Below, piece by piece: positions 1 to 10,639 of a DNA stretch of 52,080 nt. The position numbers and the translations under genes are program-made. Within the stretch, counting starts at the first letter, position 1; the number at the start of each line of letters is the position of its first letter. The notes under the pieces are model-generated. The model was not told the origin of the DNA, searched no databases, and was given only the letters and a program-made list of their open reading frames with translations. The stretch is taken from NCBI RefSeq assembly GCF_900110505.1, contig NZ_FODZ01000008.1, forward strand, positions 1 through 52,080, written 5' to 3'. The DNA is from Luteibacter sp. UNC138MFCol5.1 (GTDB lineage Bacteria; Pseudomonadota; Gammaproteobacteria; Xanthomonadales; Rhodanobacteraceae).

Positions 1-977
<977 letters not shown>

Positions 978-1040
978 GAGCGCTAAACTCCGCTGGAGCC
1001 AATGAGATAGTAAAAAAGGAACCGCCGCGGACGACGAAGA

Positions 1041-1116
<76 letters not shown>

Positions 1117-1142
1117 ACGTGACGCAGTGCGCGTAGAAACAA

Positions 1143-1216
1143 TGGAGCGGGAGACGGGAATCGAACCCGCACAATCAGCTTGGAAGGCTGAAGTTCTACC
1201 ATTGAACTACTCCCGC
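1143..1216 (-). tRNA. tRNA-Gly (anticodon TCC)
   Basis: The minus strand folds into a tRNA with acceptor arm GCGGGAG, T loop TTCGATT and anticodon loop TTCCAAG, so the anticodon is TCC. CCA is encoded. It lies 26 bases upstream of tRNA(Thr) in the same transcript. Confidence 0.96.
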
Positions 1217-1233
1217 ACCGCGCGGAACTCGTA

Positions 1234-1319
1234 TGGTGGAGGAAGGTGGATTCGAACCACCGAAGGCGTAAGCCAGCAGATTTACAGTCTGCCCCCGTTG
1301 GCCGCTTGGGTATTCCTCC
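1234..1319 (-). tRNA. tRNA-Tyr (anticodon GTA), long variable arm
   Basis: This 86-base class II tRNA on the minus strand has acceptor arm GGAGGAA, anticodon GTA and a long variable arm. CCA is encoded. It is the first gene of the tRNA(Tyr)-tRNA(Gly)-tRNA(Thr)-tuf unit. Confidence 0.96.
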
Positions 1320-1333
1320 AACAAAGAACGCCT

Positions 1334-1362
1334 ATTGTCGCGAGCGTCCTGGAACCTGTCAA
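1334..1362 (-). promoter_or_regulatory. Promoter of the tRNA(Tyr)-Gly-Thr-tuf operon
   Basis: On the minus strand a perfect -35 TTGACA (1357-1362) is followed by exactly 17 bases and the -10 GACAAT (1334-1339). AGGCG follows the -10, a GC-rich discriminator of the kind seen at stringently controlled stable-RNA promoters. The tRNA(Tyr) gene begins 14 bases downstream. Confidence 0.8.
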
Positions 1363-1526
1363 CAACTTCCGCACGTGGAAATCACGCGTGGCGACCGTTT
1401 CACAACGGTGTCGACGACCCGCCGGGACGGGTTCCGGTCGGGGGCCGCGAAGTGTAGCGACGACGCCCGACGAATGAAAGGCCTCCGTTGCAGGTAACCC
1501 TCTGGGTGCCCGCTCCGGGTGATGGC

Positions 1527-2012
1527 TCAGGCCTCGCGCGTCGCCAGCACGAGCGGCTCCATGGCGCGCGACATCTCCATGAGCTTCAGCGCGTATTCCT
1601 GCAGCCGGACGTCGCGTTCCTCCACGGGCTTCCATGGCGGTACCGGCGTCGGCTTGCCGCCGTCCGGCTTGTCCAGCGCCACGAACACCATGACGCAGCT
1701 GGTCGCCAGGCGCTGCTCGCCGCTGCGCAGGTCGCGGGCGAGCACGTCCACGGACAGGTGCATGCTGGAGGTGCCCGTGTGGATCAGCCGTGCCCTCACC
1801 GTAACCAGGTCGCCGATCAGGATCGGCGCCAGGAACTGGATGCCGCTGACCGACGCGGTGACACAGTAGGCGCCGCTCCAGCCCACCGCGCAGGCGTAGC
1901 CCGCCTGGTCGATCCACTTCATCGCCATGCCGCCGTGCACCTTGCCGCCGAAATTGACATCGGTCGGCTGGGCCAGGAAACGAAACTCGACTTCACGCTG
2001 GGTGCCGGGCAT
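1527..2012 (-). CDS. Acyl-CoA thioesterase, hotdog fold (YciA-like)
   Basis: It probably hydrolyses acyl-CoA thioesters in the cytoplasm. The 161-residue protein has the hotdog signature DVNFGGKVHGGMAMKWIDQA near residues 20-39, with the Asn/Asp and FGG pattern of the YciA/BACH group. Its length fits the single-hotdog members. The start was set at ATG 2012 (MPGTQREVEF) because an AAGG lies about 5 bases upstream; an in-frame extension to 2135 lacks homologous character and would run into the divergent promoter. It is divergent from the SpoIIE-type phosphatase gene. The substrate cannot be deduced. Confidence 0.88.
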   Translation of the reverse strand: MPGTQREVEFRFLAQPTDVNFGGKVHGGMAMKWIDQAGYACAVGWSGAYCVTASVSGIQFLAPILIGDLVTVRARLIHTGTSSMHLSVDVLARDLRSGEQRLATSCVMVFVALDKPDGGKPTPVPPWKPVEERDVRLQEYALKLMEMSRAMEPLVLATREA

Positions 2013-2058
2013 GCCCTTACCTTGCTGGGGGAAAGTCTCATTATGACGTTCCGGTGGC

Positions 2059-2087
2059 TTGTCGGGCTGCCCCGGCGGGCATAGATT
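2059..2087 (+). promoter_or_regulatory. Predicted promoter of the partner-switching operon
   Basis: TTGTCG (2059-2064) and TAGATT (2082-2087) are separated by 17 bases and lie 26 bases ahead of the phosphatase ATG. Each box matches four of six consensus bases. The same TAGATT -10 is used in the proposed ohrR promoter. Confidence 0.45.
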
Positions 2088-2113
2088 CGGGTCATAGCCC
2101 ACCGGAGCCACCC

Positions 2114-4024
2114 ATGGTCCTTCGCAGCGTCGCAACGCGGCTCGCCCTGGGCGTCCTGCTGGGCTCGGCGATCGTGCTGATCGTGACCGGTGGCCTCATG
2201 CTCTCGCACACCCGGGAGCAGATGCTCGCGCAGACCGAGCAGGAGGCCTCCGCTGTCTCAGGCTGGGCCGCGACGCGCATCCAGGGCCGTCTCGATGCCG
2301 TCGCCCGCGTGGCGCGCGTGCTCGCCGGCGTCCTGAAGACGCGCCGCGACGAGGCCCCTGCCCTGATTCGCGACACCCTGGCCGTGAATCCCGAGATCGT
2401 GGACATCACGGCGGCCTTCATTCCCCACAACGGCGCCGCCCGGGAGGCCGACGCGGCCATGGCACGCCGCGCGCCCGACGGCGCGCTGAGCATGGGCAGT
2501 CGCCTCGCCGATCCCGAAACGTACTGGACAGCCCCGTGGTTCGTTCGCGGCCTCAACTGCGAGCACGGCTGCTGGCAGTCGCCCTTCCACATGGCGGGAC
2601 GCAACGACACGCTGGTCGGCTACTCGGTCGCCATCCCGGGTTCCACGACGTCGGTCGCCGGCGTGGCGGACGTCACGATCAGCCTCGGCTGGCTGCAGCA
2701 GCTGCTGGGCGAACTGAACAAGCCCGACCACGCCGCGGCGTTCGTGGTGGATGCCGACGGCATGTTCCTCGCCCACGACTGGACGTCCTACGTCGGGACG
2801 CGTGGCAGCAAGCCCTTCGTCGCCGCGCTGAAGGAACACCGCAACCCGGTCCGCATCACCCCGGAGATGGGCGGCCGGGTGAGCGAGCCCGTGTGGGTCT
2901 ACCTGGTGCCGATCGCCGGCACCACCTGGACCGCCGGACTGACCATGCCGGAGCGCGAGGTGCTCGCGGACCTCCGCCGCACCTACTATGTCGACATCCT
3001 CCTGGGCCTGGCCGCCCTCGCCGGCGTCTCGCTGATCGCGCTGGTCATCACGCGCCGGATGATGGCCCCGCTCGGCATCCTTTCCGATCGCGCGGAGGAC
3101 GTGGCCCGGGGCGAACTCGACTTCGCGCTGCCCGACGTGCGCCGCAAGGACGAGGTGGGACGCCTGACGCGCGCCTTCGACCAGATGCGCCGCCAGCTCG
3201 CGGGCCACATCGACAGCGCCAAGCAGCTCGCCCGCGAGCAGGAGCGCATGGCCAGCGAACTGGACATCGCCCGGCAGATCCAGCTCGCGCTGATTCCCGA
3301 GGCGCACTGGCTCGCGGACGATGGCCGCGTCGAACTGCACGCAGTCCTGCGCCCGGCGAGCGCGGTGGGCGGCGATCTCTACACCTACTTCGCGCTCGGC
3401 GCGAAGCACATCTGCGTGATGGTGGGCGACGTATCCGACAAGGGCATCCCCGCCGCCCTGTTCATGGCGCGCACGATCACGCTGGCGCGTACGATCGCCA
3501 CGCACGCGCGTTCGCCCAGCGACATCCTCGGCGCGCTGAACCGCGAACTGTGCAAGGGCAACGACACCTGCATGTTCGTCACGCTGCTGTGCGGCGTGCT
3601 GGAAACCGAGACCGGCCTCCTCACGCTGGCCAGTGCCGGCCACGAGCAGCCGGTGCTGCACGCGGGCGGCAGCGCGCTGTTCGTGGACGTCGAAACGGGC
3701 CCCGCGCTCGGCCTCGACCGCGATGCGCGTTACCCTGTGCGCGTACTCACGTTGCTTGGGGGCGACACCGTGCTCATGTACACCGACGGCGTCAGCGAGG
3801 CGCACGCGGCCAGCCAGAAGCTCTTCGGGTCGCACGCGATCCTCGACAGCGTCGCGCGCCTGCAGGACGGCGCGACGCCCGAGGCCTATGTCGAGCAGGT
3901 GCTCGGCGACGTCGACGCGTACGTCGCCGGCGCGCCGGCGTACGACGACATCGCCTTGCTCGCCCTCACCTGGCACGACAGTCGCGTGACGGAGGTGCCG
4001 CTCGATGCGGTTGCGCATTCCTAA
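2114..4024 (+). CDS. Membrane-bound PP2C/SpoIIE-type serine phosphatase with sensor region and HAMP (RsbU-like)
   Basis: It likely senses a periplasmic signal and dephosphorylates the STAS protein encoded two genes downstream. The 636-residue protein has a transmembrane helix at about 7-29, a periplasmic Cache-like region of about 260 residues, a second helix at about 291-313, a HAMP domain, a short coiled coil, and a SpoIIE/PP2C phosphatase from about 395. Metal-binding motifs GGDLYTY (near 418) and GDVSDKG (near 436), plus YTDG and YDD near the C-terminus, are intact, so it should be active. ATG 2114 was chosen for its GGAG ribosome site; an upstream in-frame start would precede the promoter. 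It overlaps the next gene by 20 bases. The sensed ligand is unknown. Confidence 0.9.
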   Translation: MVLRSVATRLALGVLLGSAIVLIVTGGLMLSHTREQMLAQTEQEASAVSGWAATRIQGRLDAVARVARVLAGVLKTRRDEAPALIRDTLAVNPEIVDITAAFIPHNGAAREADAAMARRAPDGALSMGSRLADPETYWTAPWFVRGLNCEHGCWQSPFHMAGRNDTLVGYSVAIPGSTTSVAGVADVTISLGWLQQLLGELNKPDHAAAFVVDADGMFLAHDWTSYVGTRGSKPFVAALKEHRNPVRITPEMGGRVSEPVWVYLVPIAGTTWTAGLTMPEREVLADLRRTYYVDILLGLAALAGVSLIALVITRRMMAPLGILSDRAEDVARGELDFALPDVRRKDEVGRLTRAFDQMRRQLAGHIDSAKQLAREQERMASELDIARQIQLALIPEAHWLADDGRVELHAVLRPASAVGGDLYTYFALGAKHICVMVGDVSDKGIPAALFMARTITLARTIATHARSPSDILGALNRELCKGNDTCMFVTLLCGVLETETGLLTLASAGHEQPVLHAGGSALFVDVETGPALGLDRDARYPVRVLTLLGGDTVLMYTDGVSEAHAASQKLFGSHAILDSVARLQDGATPEAYVEQVLGDVDAYVAGAPAYDDIALLALTWHDSRVTEVPLDAVAHS

Positions 4025-4424
4025 CCGGCTCGAGGATGTCTTCCTCGCGCTGGACAGGGCCGAGGGAACCCTCGACCGCGCCGAGGTCGATCCGTCCTGT
4101 CGCGCGGACGTGCGCCTCGTGCTGGAAGAGCTGCTGGTCAACACCGTGCGCCACGGCTACCCCGACGGGCGCGAGGGAAGCATCGAGATCCTGCTCCGGG
4201 TGGAGACGGACGTCGTGCACCTCGAGCTCCGCGACGACGCGGTGCCCTTCGATCCGCTGCAATACGAAACACCCGAACTGCCCGGCGACATCGCGCGCCG
4301 CGAGATCGGCGGCCTTGGCCTCCACCTCGCGCGCAGCATCGCCAGCGACTTCCACTATGCGCGCGATGCCGACGGCAACCGTGTCGTCATCCGCTTCGAC
4401 CCTTCCGACGAGCCCGCCACATGA
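4005..4424 (+). CDS. Anti-sigma-factor-type serine kinase, HATPase_c_2 (RsbW/SpoIIAB-like)
   Basis: This 139-residue cytoplasmic GHKL ATPase is of the kind that phosphorylates a STAS antagonist and sequesters a partner. The N box [12 protein letters not shown] (around Asn46), the G1 box DDAVPFDP (77-84) and the glycine-rich GGLGLHLA (102-109) are all present. The 20-base overlap with the phosphatase and the 4-base ATGA overlap with the STAS gene indicate translational coupling. No sigma factor gene is visible nearby, so the target it restrains is not encoded here. Confidence 0.88.
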   Translation: MRLRIPNRLEDVFLALDRAEGTLDRAEVDPSCRADVRLVLEELLVNTVRHGYPDGREGSIEILLRVETDVVHLELRDDAVPFDPLQYETPELPGDIARREIGGLGLHLARSIASDFHYARDADGNRVVIRFDPSDEPAT

Positions 4425-4801
4425 CCCTCATCGTCCGCAGCGAAACCCCTTCGACCCACCGCACCGTCGTCTGGCTGGAGGGCCGCCTCGACGCGGCGAA
4501 CTACACGGCGCTCGACGAGGCGCTGCGGGACATCACGCCGCTGGTGGACAACGGCGGCACGCTGGTCGTCGACCTCTCCGCGCTCGAATACATCAGCAGC
4601 GCCGGCCTGCGCAGCCTGGCGCAGTTGCGCAAGAGCATGCACGACCGCGACGCCCGCACGCTGCTGCTGAACCCCCAGCCCCAGGTGAAGAAGGTCTTCG
4701 AGATCGTGAAGGCCGTGCCGATCGCCGAGGTATTCGCCACCGTGGCCGAACTCGACCAGTACCTCGACCACATGCAGCGCCAGGTCAGCGGCACCGGCTG
4801 A
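4421..4801 (+). CDS. STAS-domain anti-sigma factor antagonist (RsbV/SpoIIAA-like)
   Basis: This 126-residue single-domain STAS protein carries the family motif [12 protein letters not shown]. Ser60 aligns with the phosphorylated serine of SpoIIAA, and Ser59 is adjacent. By family knowledge the unphosphorylated form binds the RsbW-like kinase and frees its partner; the upstream phosphatase would reactivate it. It is the last gene of a three-gene operon and converges on ohrR, whose stop codon lies 4 bases beyond. Confidence 0.9.
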   Translation: MTLIVRSETPSTHRTVVWLEGRLDAANYTALDEALRDITPLVDNGGTLVVDLSALEYISSAGLRSLAQLRKSMHDRDARTLLLNPQPQVKKVFEIVKAVPIAEVFATVAELDQYLDHMQRQVSGTG

Positions 4802-4805
4802 ACGA

Positions 4806-5273
<468 letters not shown>

Positions 5274-5280
5274 GCCCCGG

Positions 5281-5309
5281 AATCTAGGGGCGAGGCAGTT
5301 CGATTGCAA
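5281..5309 (-). promoter_or_regulatory. Predicted ohrR promoter
   Basis: On the minus strand TTGCAA (5304-5309) and TAGATT (5281-5286) are separated by 17 bases. The predicted start point falls at about 5274, essentially at the ATG at 5273, which suggests a leaderless transcript. Confidence 0.5.
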
Positions 5310-5323
5310 GCGATTGAATTGCC
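5294..5323. promoter_or_regulatory. Imperfect 30-base palindrome, probable OhrR operator
   Basis: The two 14-base half sites GGCAGTTCGATTGC and GCGATTGAATTGCC flank a central AA and match at 11 of 14 positions. The CAATC/GATTG-rich core resembles known OhrR operators. It covers the -35 element of the ohrR promoter, so it is well placed for autorepression. Confidence 0.55.
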
Positions 5324-5390
5324 CGCCAGTGGGCTGGAGCGGAACGGGCCCGGACGCCGATGGAACCTTGAGCTGGCGACACGCCCTCGC

Positions 5391-5421
5391 GAAAAGCTGT
5401 CGCGGCCGGGTCCGCTCCCAC
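5391..5421 (-). repeat. REP-like element, GTGGGAGC head
   Basis: Read on the minus strand it starts GTGGGAGCGGACCCGG and continues into an imperfect stem. It shares head and stem with the palindrome at 10570-10620 and the copy at 17541-17574. It lies between ychF and ohrR. Confidence 0.6.
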
Positions 5422-5444
5422 AGGGGCACTCCACGCTGCCCCTG

Positions 5445-5473
5445 AAAAAAAAAACCCCGGCGGGGCCGGGGTT
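5445..5473 (-). terminator. Rho-independent terminator of ychF
   Basis: On the minus strand a 9-base-pair stem (AACCCCGGC paired with GCCGGGGTT) with a 3-base loop is followed by a run of ten T. It begins 6 bases after the ychF stop codon. Confidence 0.9.
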
Positions 5474-5478
5474 CGTCG

Positions 5479-6570
5479 TTACACGTTGAAGCGGAAGTGC
5501 AGGACGTCGCCTTCCTTGACGATGTAGTCCTTGCCTTCGAGACGGAGGCGGCCCGCTTCCTTGGCGCCCTGCTCGCCGTTGAACTTGATGTAGTCGTCGT
5601 AGCCCACCGTTTCGGCGCGGATGAAGCCGCGCTCGAAATCCGTGTGGATGACGCCGGCGGCCTGCGGCGCCGTGGAACCGGCGCGGACCTGCCACGCACG
5701 CACTTCCTTCTCGCCGGCCGTGAAGTAGGTCTGCAGGCCGAGCAGCTTGTAGCCGGCGCGGATCACGCGGTTGAGGCCCGGCTCGTCGAGGCCGAGGTCC
5801 TTCAGGAACTCGTCGCGGTCGGCGTCGTCGAGCTGCGAGAGCTCTTCTTCGATCGCCGCGCAGACGGGCACGACTTCCGCGCCCTCCTCCACCGCGCGGG
5901 CGCGCACGGCGTCGAGGTGCGGATTGTTCTCGAAGCCGTCTTCCGCGACGTTCGCGATGTACATCAGCGGCTTCATGGTGATGAGGAACATGTCCTTCAC
6001 CAGCGCCTTCTCGTCGGCGTCGAGGCCGGCGGCGCGCGCGGACTTGCCCTGGTCGAGGGCGTCGCGCAGCTTCTCGAGCACCGGCTTCTTCGCCAGCGCG
6101 TCCTTGTCGTTCGCCTTCGCCGAGCGCGTCGCGCGGTCGAGCGCCTTCAGGACGGATTCGAGATCCGCGAGCGCCAGTTCGGTGTCGATCGTCTCGATGT
6201 CGGCGATCGGATCGACCTTGTTGGCGACGTGGATGACGTTGCCGTCTTCGAAGCAGCGCACGACGTGCGCGATGGCATCGGTTTCGCGGATGTGCGCGAG
6301 AAACTTGTTGCCGAGACCCTCGCCCTTCGACGCGCCGGCCACGAGGCCCGCGATGTCGACGAATTCCATCGTCGTCGGGATCACGCGCTGCGGCTTCACG
6401 ATGGCCGAGAGCGCGTCGAGGCGCGGATCCGGCACCGGCACGATGCCCGTGTTCGGCTCGATCGTGCAGAACGGGAAGTTGGCGGCGGCGATGCCGGCCT
6501 TGGTCAGCGCGTTGAAGAGGGTGGACTTGCCGACGTTAGGCAGGCCGACGATGCCGCATTTGATGCCCAT
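5479..6570 (-). CDS. ychF: Redox-regulated ribosome-binding ATPase YchF
   Basis: This Obg-family P-loop ATPase binds ribosomes and is linked to stress and translation control. The 363 residues start [20 protein letters not shown], with an intact Walker A, and end in the usual TGS-like domain (VLHFRFNV). Length and ends are typical of the family. It is the last gene of the prs-rplY-pth-ychF row, 33 bases after pth, and is followed by a strong terminator. Confidence 0.97.
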   Translation of the reverse strand: MGIKCGIVGLPNVGKSTLFNALTKAGIAAANFPFCTIEPNTGIVPVPDPRLDALSAIVKPQRVIPTTMEFVDIAGLVAGASKGEGLGNKFLAHIRETDAIAHVVRCFEDGNVIHVANKVDPIADIETIDTELALADLESVLKALDRATRSAKANDKDALAKKPVLEKLRDALDQGKSARAAGLDADEKALVKDMFLITMKPLMYIANVAEDGFENNPHLDAVRARAVEEGAEVVPVCAAIEEELSQLDDADRDEFLKDLGLDEPGLNRVIRAGYKLLGLQTYFTAGEKEVRAWQVRAGSTAPQAAGVIHTDFERGFIRAETVGYDDYIKFNGEQGAKEAGRLRLEGKDYIVKEGDVLHFRFNV

Positions 6571-6603
6571 GGCGAATCTGTGTCCGATGAGATGTGGGAG
6601 TGG

Positions 6604-7182
6604 TCAGGCGACCGTGTGCAGGCGCTTCATGGCTTCCTCGAACTTGCCATCGAGCGCCAGCGGCAGCACGTCGAACGCGCGCCCGATGCCGTGCATGATG
6701 GCGTCCTCGTCGGCCGCGCTGGGACGTCCGAGCACCCAGGGGGTGACCTTGTCCTTGTGCCCCGGGTGGCCGATGCCGACCCGCAGGCGGTGGAACTTGC
6801 CGTGGCCCAGGTGGGCCATGATGTCGCGCAGTCCGTTCTGGCCGCCGTGGCCGCCGTCGAACTTCATGCGGACGGTGCCGGGCGAGAGGTCCAGTTCGTC
6901 GTGGGCGACGAGGCACTCTTCCGGCGCGATCTTGTAGTAGCGCAGCGCCGAGGCGACGGCGATGCCGCTCTTGTTCATGAACGTCGCGGGCTTGAGCAGC
7001 CAGACCGTCTCGCCCCCGATGCGCAGCTTGCAGGTCTCGCCGTGCAGCTTGCCGTCGAAGGTCCAGCGCTCCCCCTGATCCATCGCCAGGGCGTCGACGC
7101 ACCAGAACCCGGCGTTGTGCCGGGTCCTGACGTATTCGGCCCCGGGGTTACCGAGGCCGACGATAAGACGAAGTGTCGCCAT
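6604..7182 (-). CDS. pth: Peptidyl-tRNA hydrolase
   Basis: It recycles peptidyl-tRNA by cleaving the ester bond. The 192-residue protein begins MATLRLIVGLGNPGAEYV and has the catalytic TRHNAGF motif (His22) and HDELDLSPG (around residue 95), both required in the family. It sits between rplY and ychF, a common bacterial order. The N-terminus matches the family exactly, so the start at 7182 is secure. Confidence 0.97.
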   Translation of the reverse strand: MATLRLIVGLGNPGAEYVRTRHNAGFWCVDALAMDQGERWTFDGKLHGETCKLRIGGETVWLLKPATFMNKSGIAVASALRYYKIAPEECLVAHDELDLSPGTVRMKFDGGHGGQNGLRDIMAHLGHGKFHRLRVGIGHPGHKDKVTPWVLGRPSAADEDAIMHGIGRAFDVLPLALDGKFEEAMKRLHTVA

Positions 7183-7196
7183 TGCGAAAAGCGGAG

Positions 7197-7227
7197 CCGG
7201 CCCGCGGCGCGGAGGCGCGCGGGCCGG
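7197..7227 (-). terminator. GC-rich hairpin between rplY and pth (attenuator or weak terminator)
   Basis: A perfect 10-base-pair stem (7197-7206 with 7218-7227) begins 6 bases after the rplY stop codon. The minus strand continues TCCGCTTTT, with only four T, so termination would be partial. It could also protect the rplY mRNA 3' end. Confidence 0.4.
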
Positions 7228-7233
7228 TGCCGA

Positions 7234-7875
7234 TTACTTCTTCTCTTCGGTCGCGGCGGCGTCGCCACCTTCGGCGGCCGTCGGATCGACTTCTTCCTGG
7301 ATCGCGGCCACGGTGACGACGGCGACGTCGTGCTCCTTGCCGAGGCCCAGTTCCGGGATTTCCACGCCGGCCGGCAGCTTGAGGTCGGACAGGTGGACGA
7401 TGTCGCCGGCCTTCAGGTCGGCCAGGTCGAGTTCGATGAACTCCGGCAGGTTCTTCGGCAGGCACGAGACGGTCACTTCCGTCAGGTTGTGCGAGATCAC
7501 CAGACCGGCGGTCTTGCCGGCCGGGGACTTCTCCTGGTTCAGGAAGTGCACCGGAACGGCGACGCGGACGGCCTCGTTCTCGTTAACGCGCTGGAAGTCC
7601 ATGTGCAGCATGAGCTGCTTGAACGGGTGCTTCTGCCAGTCCTTGATCAGGACGCTCTGCTTCTTGCCGTCGACCGTCAGTTCGATGACCGACGAGTAGA
7701 ACGACTCGAAACGCGAACCGAGCAGGATGTCGTTGTGAAGGACCTGGATCGCCTGCGGGGCTTCGCCCGCGCCGTACACGATAGCCGGCACGTAGCCCGC
7801 AATGCGAAGGCGGCGGCTCGCACCCTTCCCTTCGATCTTGCGGCTCGTGGCGGTGAGCTGATGATTGGTAGCCAT
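7234..7875 (-). CDS. rplY: 50S ribosomal protein L25, long CTC form
   Basis: This protein binds 5S rRNA. The 213-residue product has the L25 domain at about 1-95 (MATNHQLTATSRKIEGKGAS) and the C-terminal TL5/CTC beta domain, ending in an acidic and lysine tail. It is the long form found in xanthomonads rather than the roughly 95-residue E. coli form. It lies 79 bases downstream of prs and 51 bases upstream of pth. Confidence 0.96.
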   Translation of the reverse strand: MATNHQLTATSRKIEGKGASRRLRIAGYVPAIVYGAGEAPQAIQVLHNDILLGSRFESFYSSVIELTVDGKKQSVLIKDWQKHPFKQLMLHMDFQRVNENEAVRVAVPVHFLNQEKSPAGKTAGLVISHNLTEVTVSCLPKNLPEFIELDLADLKAGDIVHLSDLKLPAGVEIPELGLGKEHDVAVVTVAAIQEEVDPTAAEGGDAAATEEKK

Positions 7876-7954
7876 GGTGTTGCCTCAAGTAAACCGCCTC
7901 GCGGCGGTGGGTAAAGGACTCCCCCGCGACCAGGGGAGCCCGAAAAAACGAAGA

Positions 7955-8911
7955 TCAGTCGATGTAGAGCGAGCTCACCGATTCGCCGTAGGCGATGCGG
8001 CGGATCGTCTCCGCGAGCAGTTCCGCGACCGACAACTGACGGATTTTCGCACAGTTACGGGCGTTGTCGCGCAACGGCAGCGTATTGGTCACCACCAGCT
8101 GGTCGAGCTGGGAGTGCTCGATGTTGTCGATCGCGGCCCCCGAGAGCACCGGGTGGACGCAGTAGGCGACGACCTTGCGGGCGCCCTTTTCCTTCAGGGC
8201 GGCCGCCGCGGCGCAGAGCGTGCCGGCGGTATCCACGATGTCGTCGACCAGGACGCAGGTCTTGCCGTCCACGTCGCCGATGATGTTCATGACCGTGGCC
8301 ACGTTCGCCTTCGGGCGGCGCTTGTCGATGATCGCGAGGTCGGCGTCGTCGAGGCGCTTGGCGAGCGCACGCGCACGCACCACGCCGCCGACGTCCGGGC
8401 TGACCACGATCAGGTCGTCCATGCTGTGGTGACGCCAGATGTCGGCCAGCAGCACCGGCGAGGCGTACACGTTGTCGACCGGGATGTCGAAGAAGCCCTG
8501 GATCTGGTCCGCGTGCAGGTCGATCGTGAGCACGCGGTCCGCGCCGGCCGTGGCGATCATCTTCGCCGCCAGCTTCGCCGTGATCGGCACGCGCGCCGAG
8601 CGCGGGCGACGATCCTGGCGGGCGTAGCCGAAGTACGGCATGACCGCCGTGACCGTGCCGGCCGAGGCGCGCTTGAGCGCGTCCACCAGCACCAGCAGGT
8701 CGAACAGGTTCTCCGCGCTGGGAGCGCCCGTCGGCTGGATCACGAAGACTTCCTGCTTGCGGACGTTCTCCTCGATCTCGATCTGGGCCTCGCCGTCGCT
8801 GAACCGGCCGATGAGGGCCTTGCCGAGCGGGATGCCCAGGCGGGCGGCGACATCGTCGGCGAGCGCGCGGTGCGCGTTGCCGCTGAACAGCATCGGGGTG
8901 GACGTATCCAC
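7955..8911 (-). CDS. prs: Ribose-phosphate pyrophosphokinase
   Basis: It makes PRPP from ribose 5-phosphate and ATP for nucleotide, His and Trp synthesis. Family motifs are [10 protein letters not shown], the ATP loop [24 protein letters not shown] with the metal-binding His, VVSPDVGG, and the PRPP loop [13 protein letters not shown] chose the GTG at 8911 ([12 protein letters not shown]) because AGGAG lies 7 bases upstream and the resulting 318 residues match the usual length of about 315. An in-frame ATG at 8956 would add 15 residues and abut the tRNA(Gln) gene. It lies just downstream of tRNA(Gln). Confidence 0.95.
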   Translation of the reverse strand: MDTSTPMLFSGNAHRALADDVAARLGIPLGKALIGRFSDGEAQIEIEENVRKQEVFVIQPTGAPSAENLFDLLVLVDALKRASAGTVTAVMPYFGYARQDRRPRSARVPITAKLAAKMIATAGADRVLTIDLHADQIQGFFDIPVDNVYASPVLLADIWRHHSMDDLIVVSPDVGGVVRARALAKRLDDADLAIIDKRRPKANVATVMNIIGDVDGKTCVLVDDIVDTAGTLCAAAAALKEKGARKVVAYCVHPVLSGAAIDNIEHSQLDQLVVTNTLPLRDNARNCAKIRQLSVAELLAETIRRIAYGESVSSLYID

Positions 8912-8965
8912 GGAGGAACTCCTGGCGTTTGGTGGGTTGGTGTTCGGCTCTGCCACCGCGGACGG

Positions 8966-9042
8966 TGGCTGGGGCGGCAGGATTCGAACCTGCGCATGCG
9001 GGAATCAAAATCCCGTGCCTTAACCAGCTTGGCGACGCCCCA
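8966..9042 (-). tRNA. tRNA-Gln (anticodon TTG)
   Basis: The minus strand folds with acceptor TGGGGCG against CGCCCCA, the U1-A72 pair typical of tRNA(Gln). The anticodon loop TTTTGAT gives anticodon TTG. CCA is encoded. It lies between ispE and prs. Confidence 0.96.
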
Positions 9043-9108
9043 ACAATTCGTTCCGGCGAGCCGTGCGGCGCGCCCTCGCTTTGCCGCAGCCCGCGGCCCT
9101 ACCCGACG

Positions 9109-10497
9109 TTACGACACGATTCCCTTCGCCCCGATCCGGTTCCGCGCGACGAGCAGCGGTGACGGATCGATGCCCGCGGCCACGTGGGCCGTGAAGCCCC
9201 CGGGACAGCGCGAAGCGACACCGAGCGCCGCCTCGTGGGTTCTCGTTTCCAGGAAGACGCAGCCGCCGCTGCCGGACAACCGCGCATGGCCGAAGCCACC
9301 CAGCCAGTCCAGCGCCGCTGCCACCCGCGGGTGCCTCGCGCGCACGACCGGCTCGAAGGCGTTTTCCGCCGAAGCCCCGGAAACAAAGGATGAAATTGTC
9401 GCCCGCGGGGCCTGGCGTGTCAATTCGGGCGCCGCGAAAAGCGCCGCCGTGGGGACGTGCTCCCGGGGGTCCACCACCACGTACCAGCGGCGCGGCAGTT
9501 GCATCGGGGTCAGCGCCTCGCCCACCCCCTCGGCCCAGGCGGAACGCCCGCGGACGAAGACCGGCACGTCGGCGCCGAGCGCGAGGCCGAGCGCTGCCAG
9601 CGCGTCCTCGTCGAGGCCCGTGTCCCATAGCGTGTTGAGACCGACGAGCACCGACGCGGCGTCGGAACTGCCGCCCCCCAGGCCGCCGCCCATCGGGATC
9701 CGCTTCGACACCTCGATCTCGGCGCCCAGCGCGGTGCCGGTATGCACCGCCAGGAGCCGGGCGGCGCGCACGGTCAGATCGGCCTCCTCGGGCACGCCGG
9801 GAACGGCCTTCGGACGCGTGATCGCGCCATCCGTCCGCACCCGCAGACGGACCTCGTCGCCCCAGTCGAGCAGGCGGAAGACGGTCTGCAGTTCGTGGTA
9901 GCCGTCCTCGCGACGGCCGACGATGCGCAGGAACAGGTTGAGCTTGGCCGGTGCCGGCCAGACGGTCCAGTCGCCTTGCGCCAGCGGTTCGAGCGGCCGG
10001 CTCATGAACACGCGGAGGTGGTCGGGGAAGCCGTTCTCGCGATCGCGCCGCAGCGCTCGCGCGAAGTCCGGTGCATGCTTGTCGACCACCGCGAAGCCAT
10101 GCTTCGCGTAGAACGGCGCGTTCCAGGGAACGTCGGCCAGCGTGCCCAGGTCCACCCGGCGATATCCCGCCTCGCGGGCCCACGCGCAGGCGTGCTCGAG
10201 CAGCGCCGCGCCGATCCCCTTGCCGCCGAACGCCGGCAGCACGTCGATCTCGGCGATCCCGATGGCGTGTTCGGCCCCGTCGGTGTCGAGGCACACGAAG
10301 CCGACCACGTCGCCGTCGGCCACCGCCACCCAGACCATGCCGCGGGCGATCAGCTCGCGCACCGTGTCGACGGGCAGCGACATGCCCGAGTAGGAAGGCC
10401 ATGCCTCGTGCCCACGGAACAGCTCGACGGCCGCGCGCTCGATCGCGCAGAGGCGTTCGGCGTCGTCGTCGTGGGCGCGGGAGATCGTGAAATGCAT
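9109..10497 (-). CDS. ispE: In-frame fusion: GNAT N-acetyltransferase + 4-diphosphocytidyl-2-C-methyl-D-erythritol kinase (IspE)
   Basis: IspE phosphorylates CDP-methylerythritol in the non-mevalonate isoprenoid pathway. Residues from about 172 to 462 are a complete Isp[11 protein letters not shown], the ATP loop [20 protein letters not shown] and the C-terminal LSGSGGCVF. Residues 1 to about 163 are a full GNAT domain with the acetyl-CoA loop [10 protein letters not shown] and an FYAKHGF motif near its end. No stop codon separates them. An internal ATG at 10005 (MSRPLEPL) could start a free 298-residue IspE, but no ribosome site precedes it. A TATACT -10-like box lies at 10525-10530. IspE identity is certain; whether the protein stays fused is not. 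Confidence 0.93.
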   Translation of the reverse strand: MHFTISRAHDDDAERLCAIERAAVELFRGHEAWPSYSGMSLPVDTVRELIARGMVWVAVADGDVVGFVCLDTDGAEHAIGIAEIDVLPAFGGKGIGAALLEHACAWAREAGYRRVDLGTLADVPWNAPFYAKHGFAVVDKHAPDFARALRRDRENGFPDHLRVFMSRPLEPLAQGDWTVWPAPAKLNLFLRIVGRREDGYHELQTVFRLLDWGDEVRLRVRTDGAITRPKAVPGVPEEADLTVRAARLLAVHTGTALGAEIEVSKRIPMGGGLGGGSSDAASVLVGLNTLWDTGLDEDALAALGLALGADVPVFVRGRSAWAEGVGEALTPMQLPRRWYVVVDPREHVPTAALFAAPELTRQAPRATISSFVSGASAENAFEPVVRARHPRVAAALDWLGGFGHARLSGSGGCVFLETRTHEAALGVASRCPGGFTAHVAAGIDPSPLLVARNRIGAKGIVS

Positions 10498-10569
10498 GGC
10501 GGAGCCGCGTTACGGAAGCCGCTCAGTATAGCGGCGGCCCTCCGCGATCGATGACGGATAGGCCCCCGC

Positions 10570-10620
10570 GTAGGAGCGGACCCGGCCGCGATGGGTGCTC
10601 GCGGCCAGGTCCGCTCCTAC
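10570..10620. repeat. REP dimer (inverted pair) between lolB and the GNAT-IspE gene
   Basis: The arms GTAGGAGCGGACC and GGTCCGCTCCTAC are perfect 13-base inverted copies, extended by nearly complementary CGGCCGCGA and TCGCGGCCA. The whole 51 bases can form one long hairpin. It lies in the intergenic gap and may act as a bidirectional RNA stabiliser or terminator. Confidence 0.8.
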
Positions 10621-10639
10621 GGGGCAATAAAGGTGCGGA

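Noticed and set aside
7905-7950. Hairpin with GGCTCCCC/GGGGAGTC arms after prs as a terminator
   Set aside because: The T run lies before, not after, the stem on the transcribed strand, and one pair is a wobble.
7865-9901. A 678-codon plus-strand frame spanning prs, tRNA(Gln) and ispE
   Set aside because: It reads straight through a tRNA gene antisense, which a real gene would not do; prs and ispE are secure on the minus strand.
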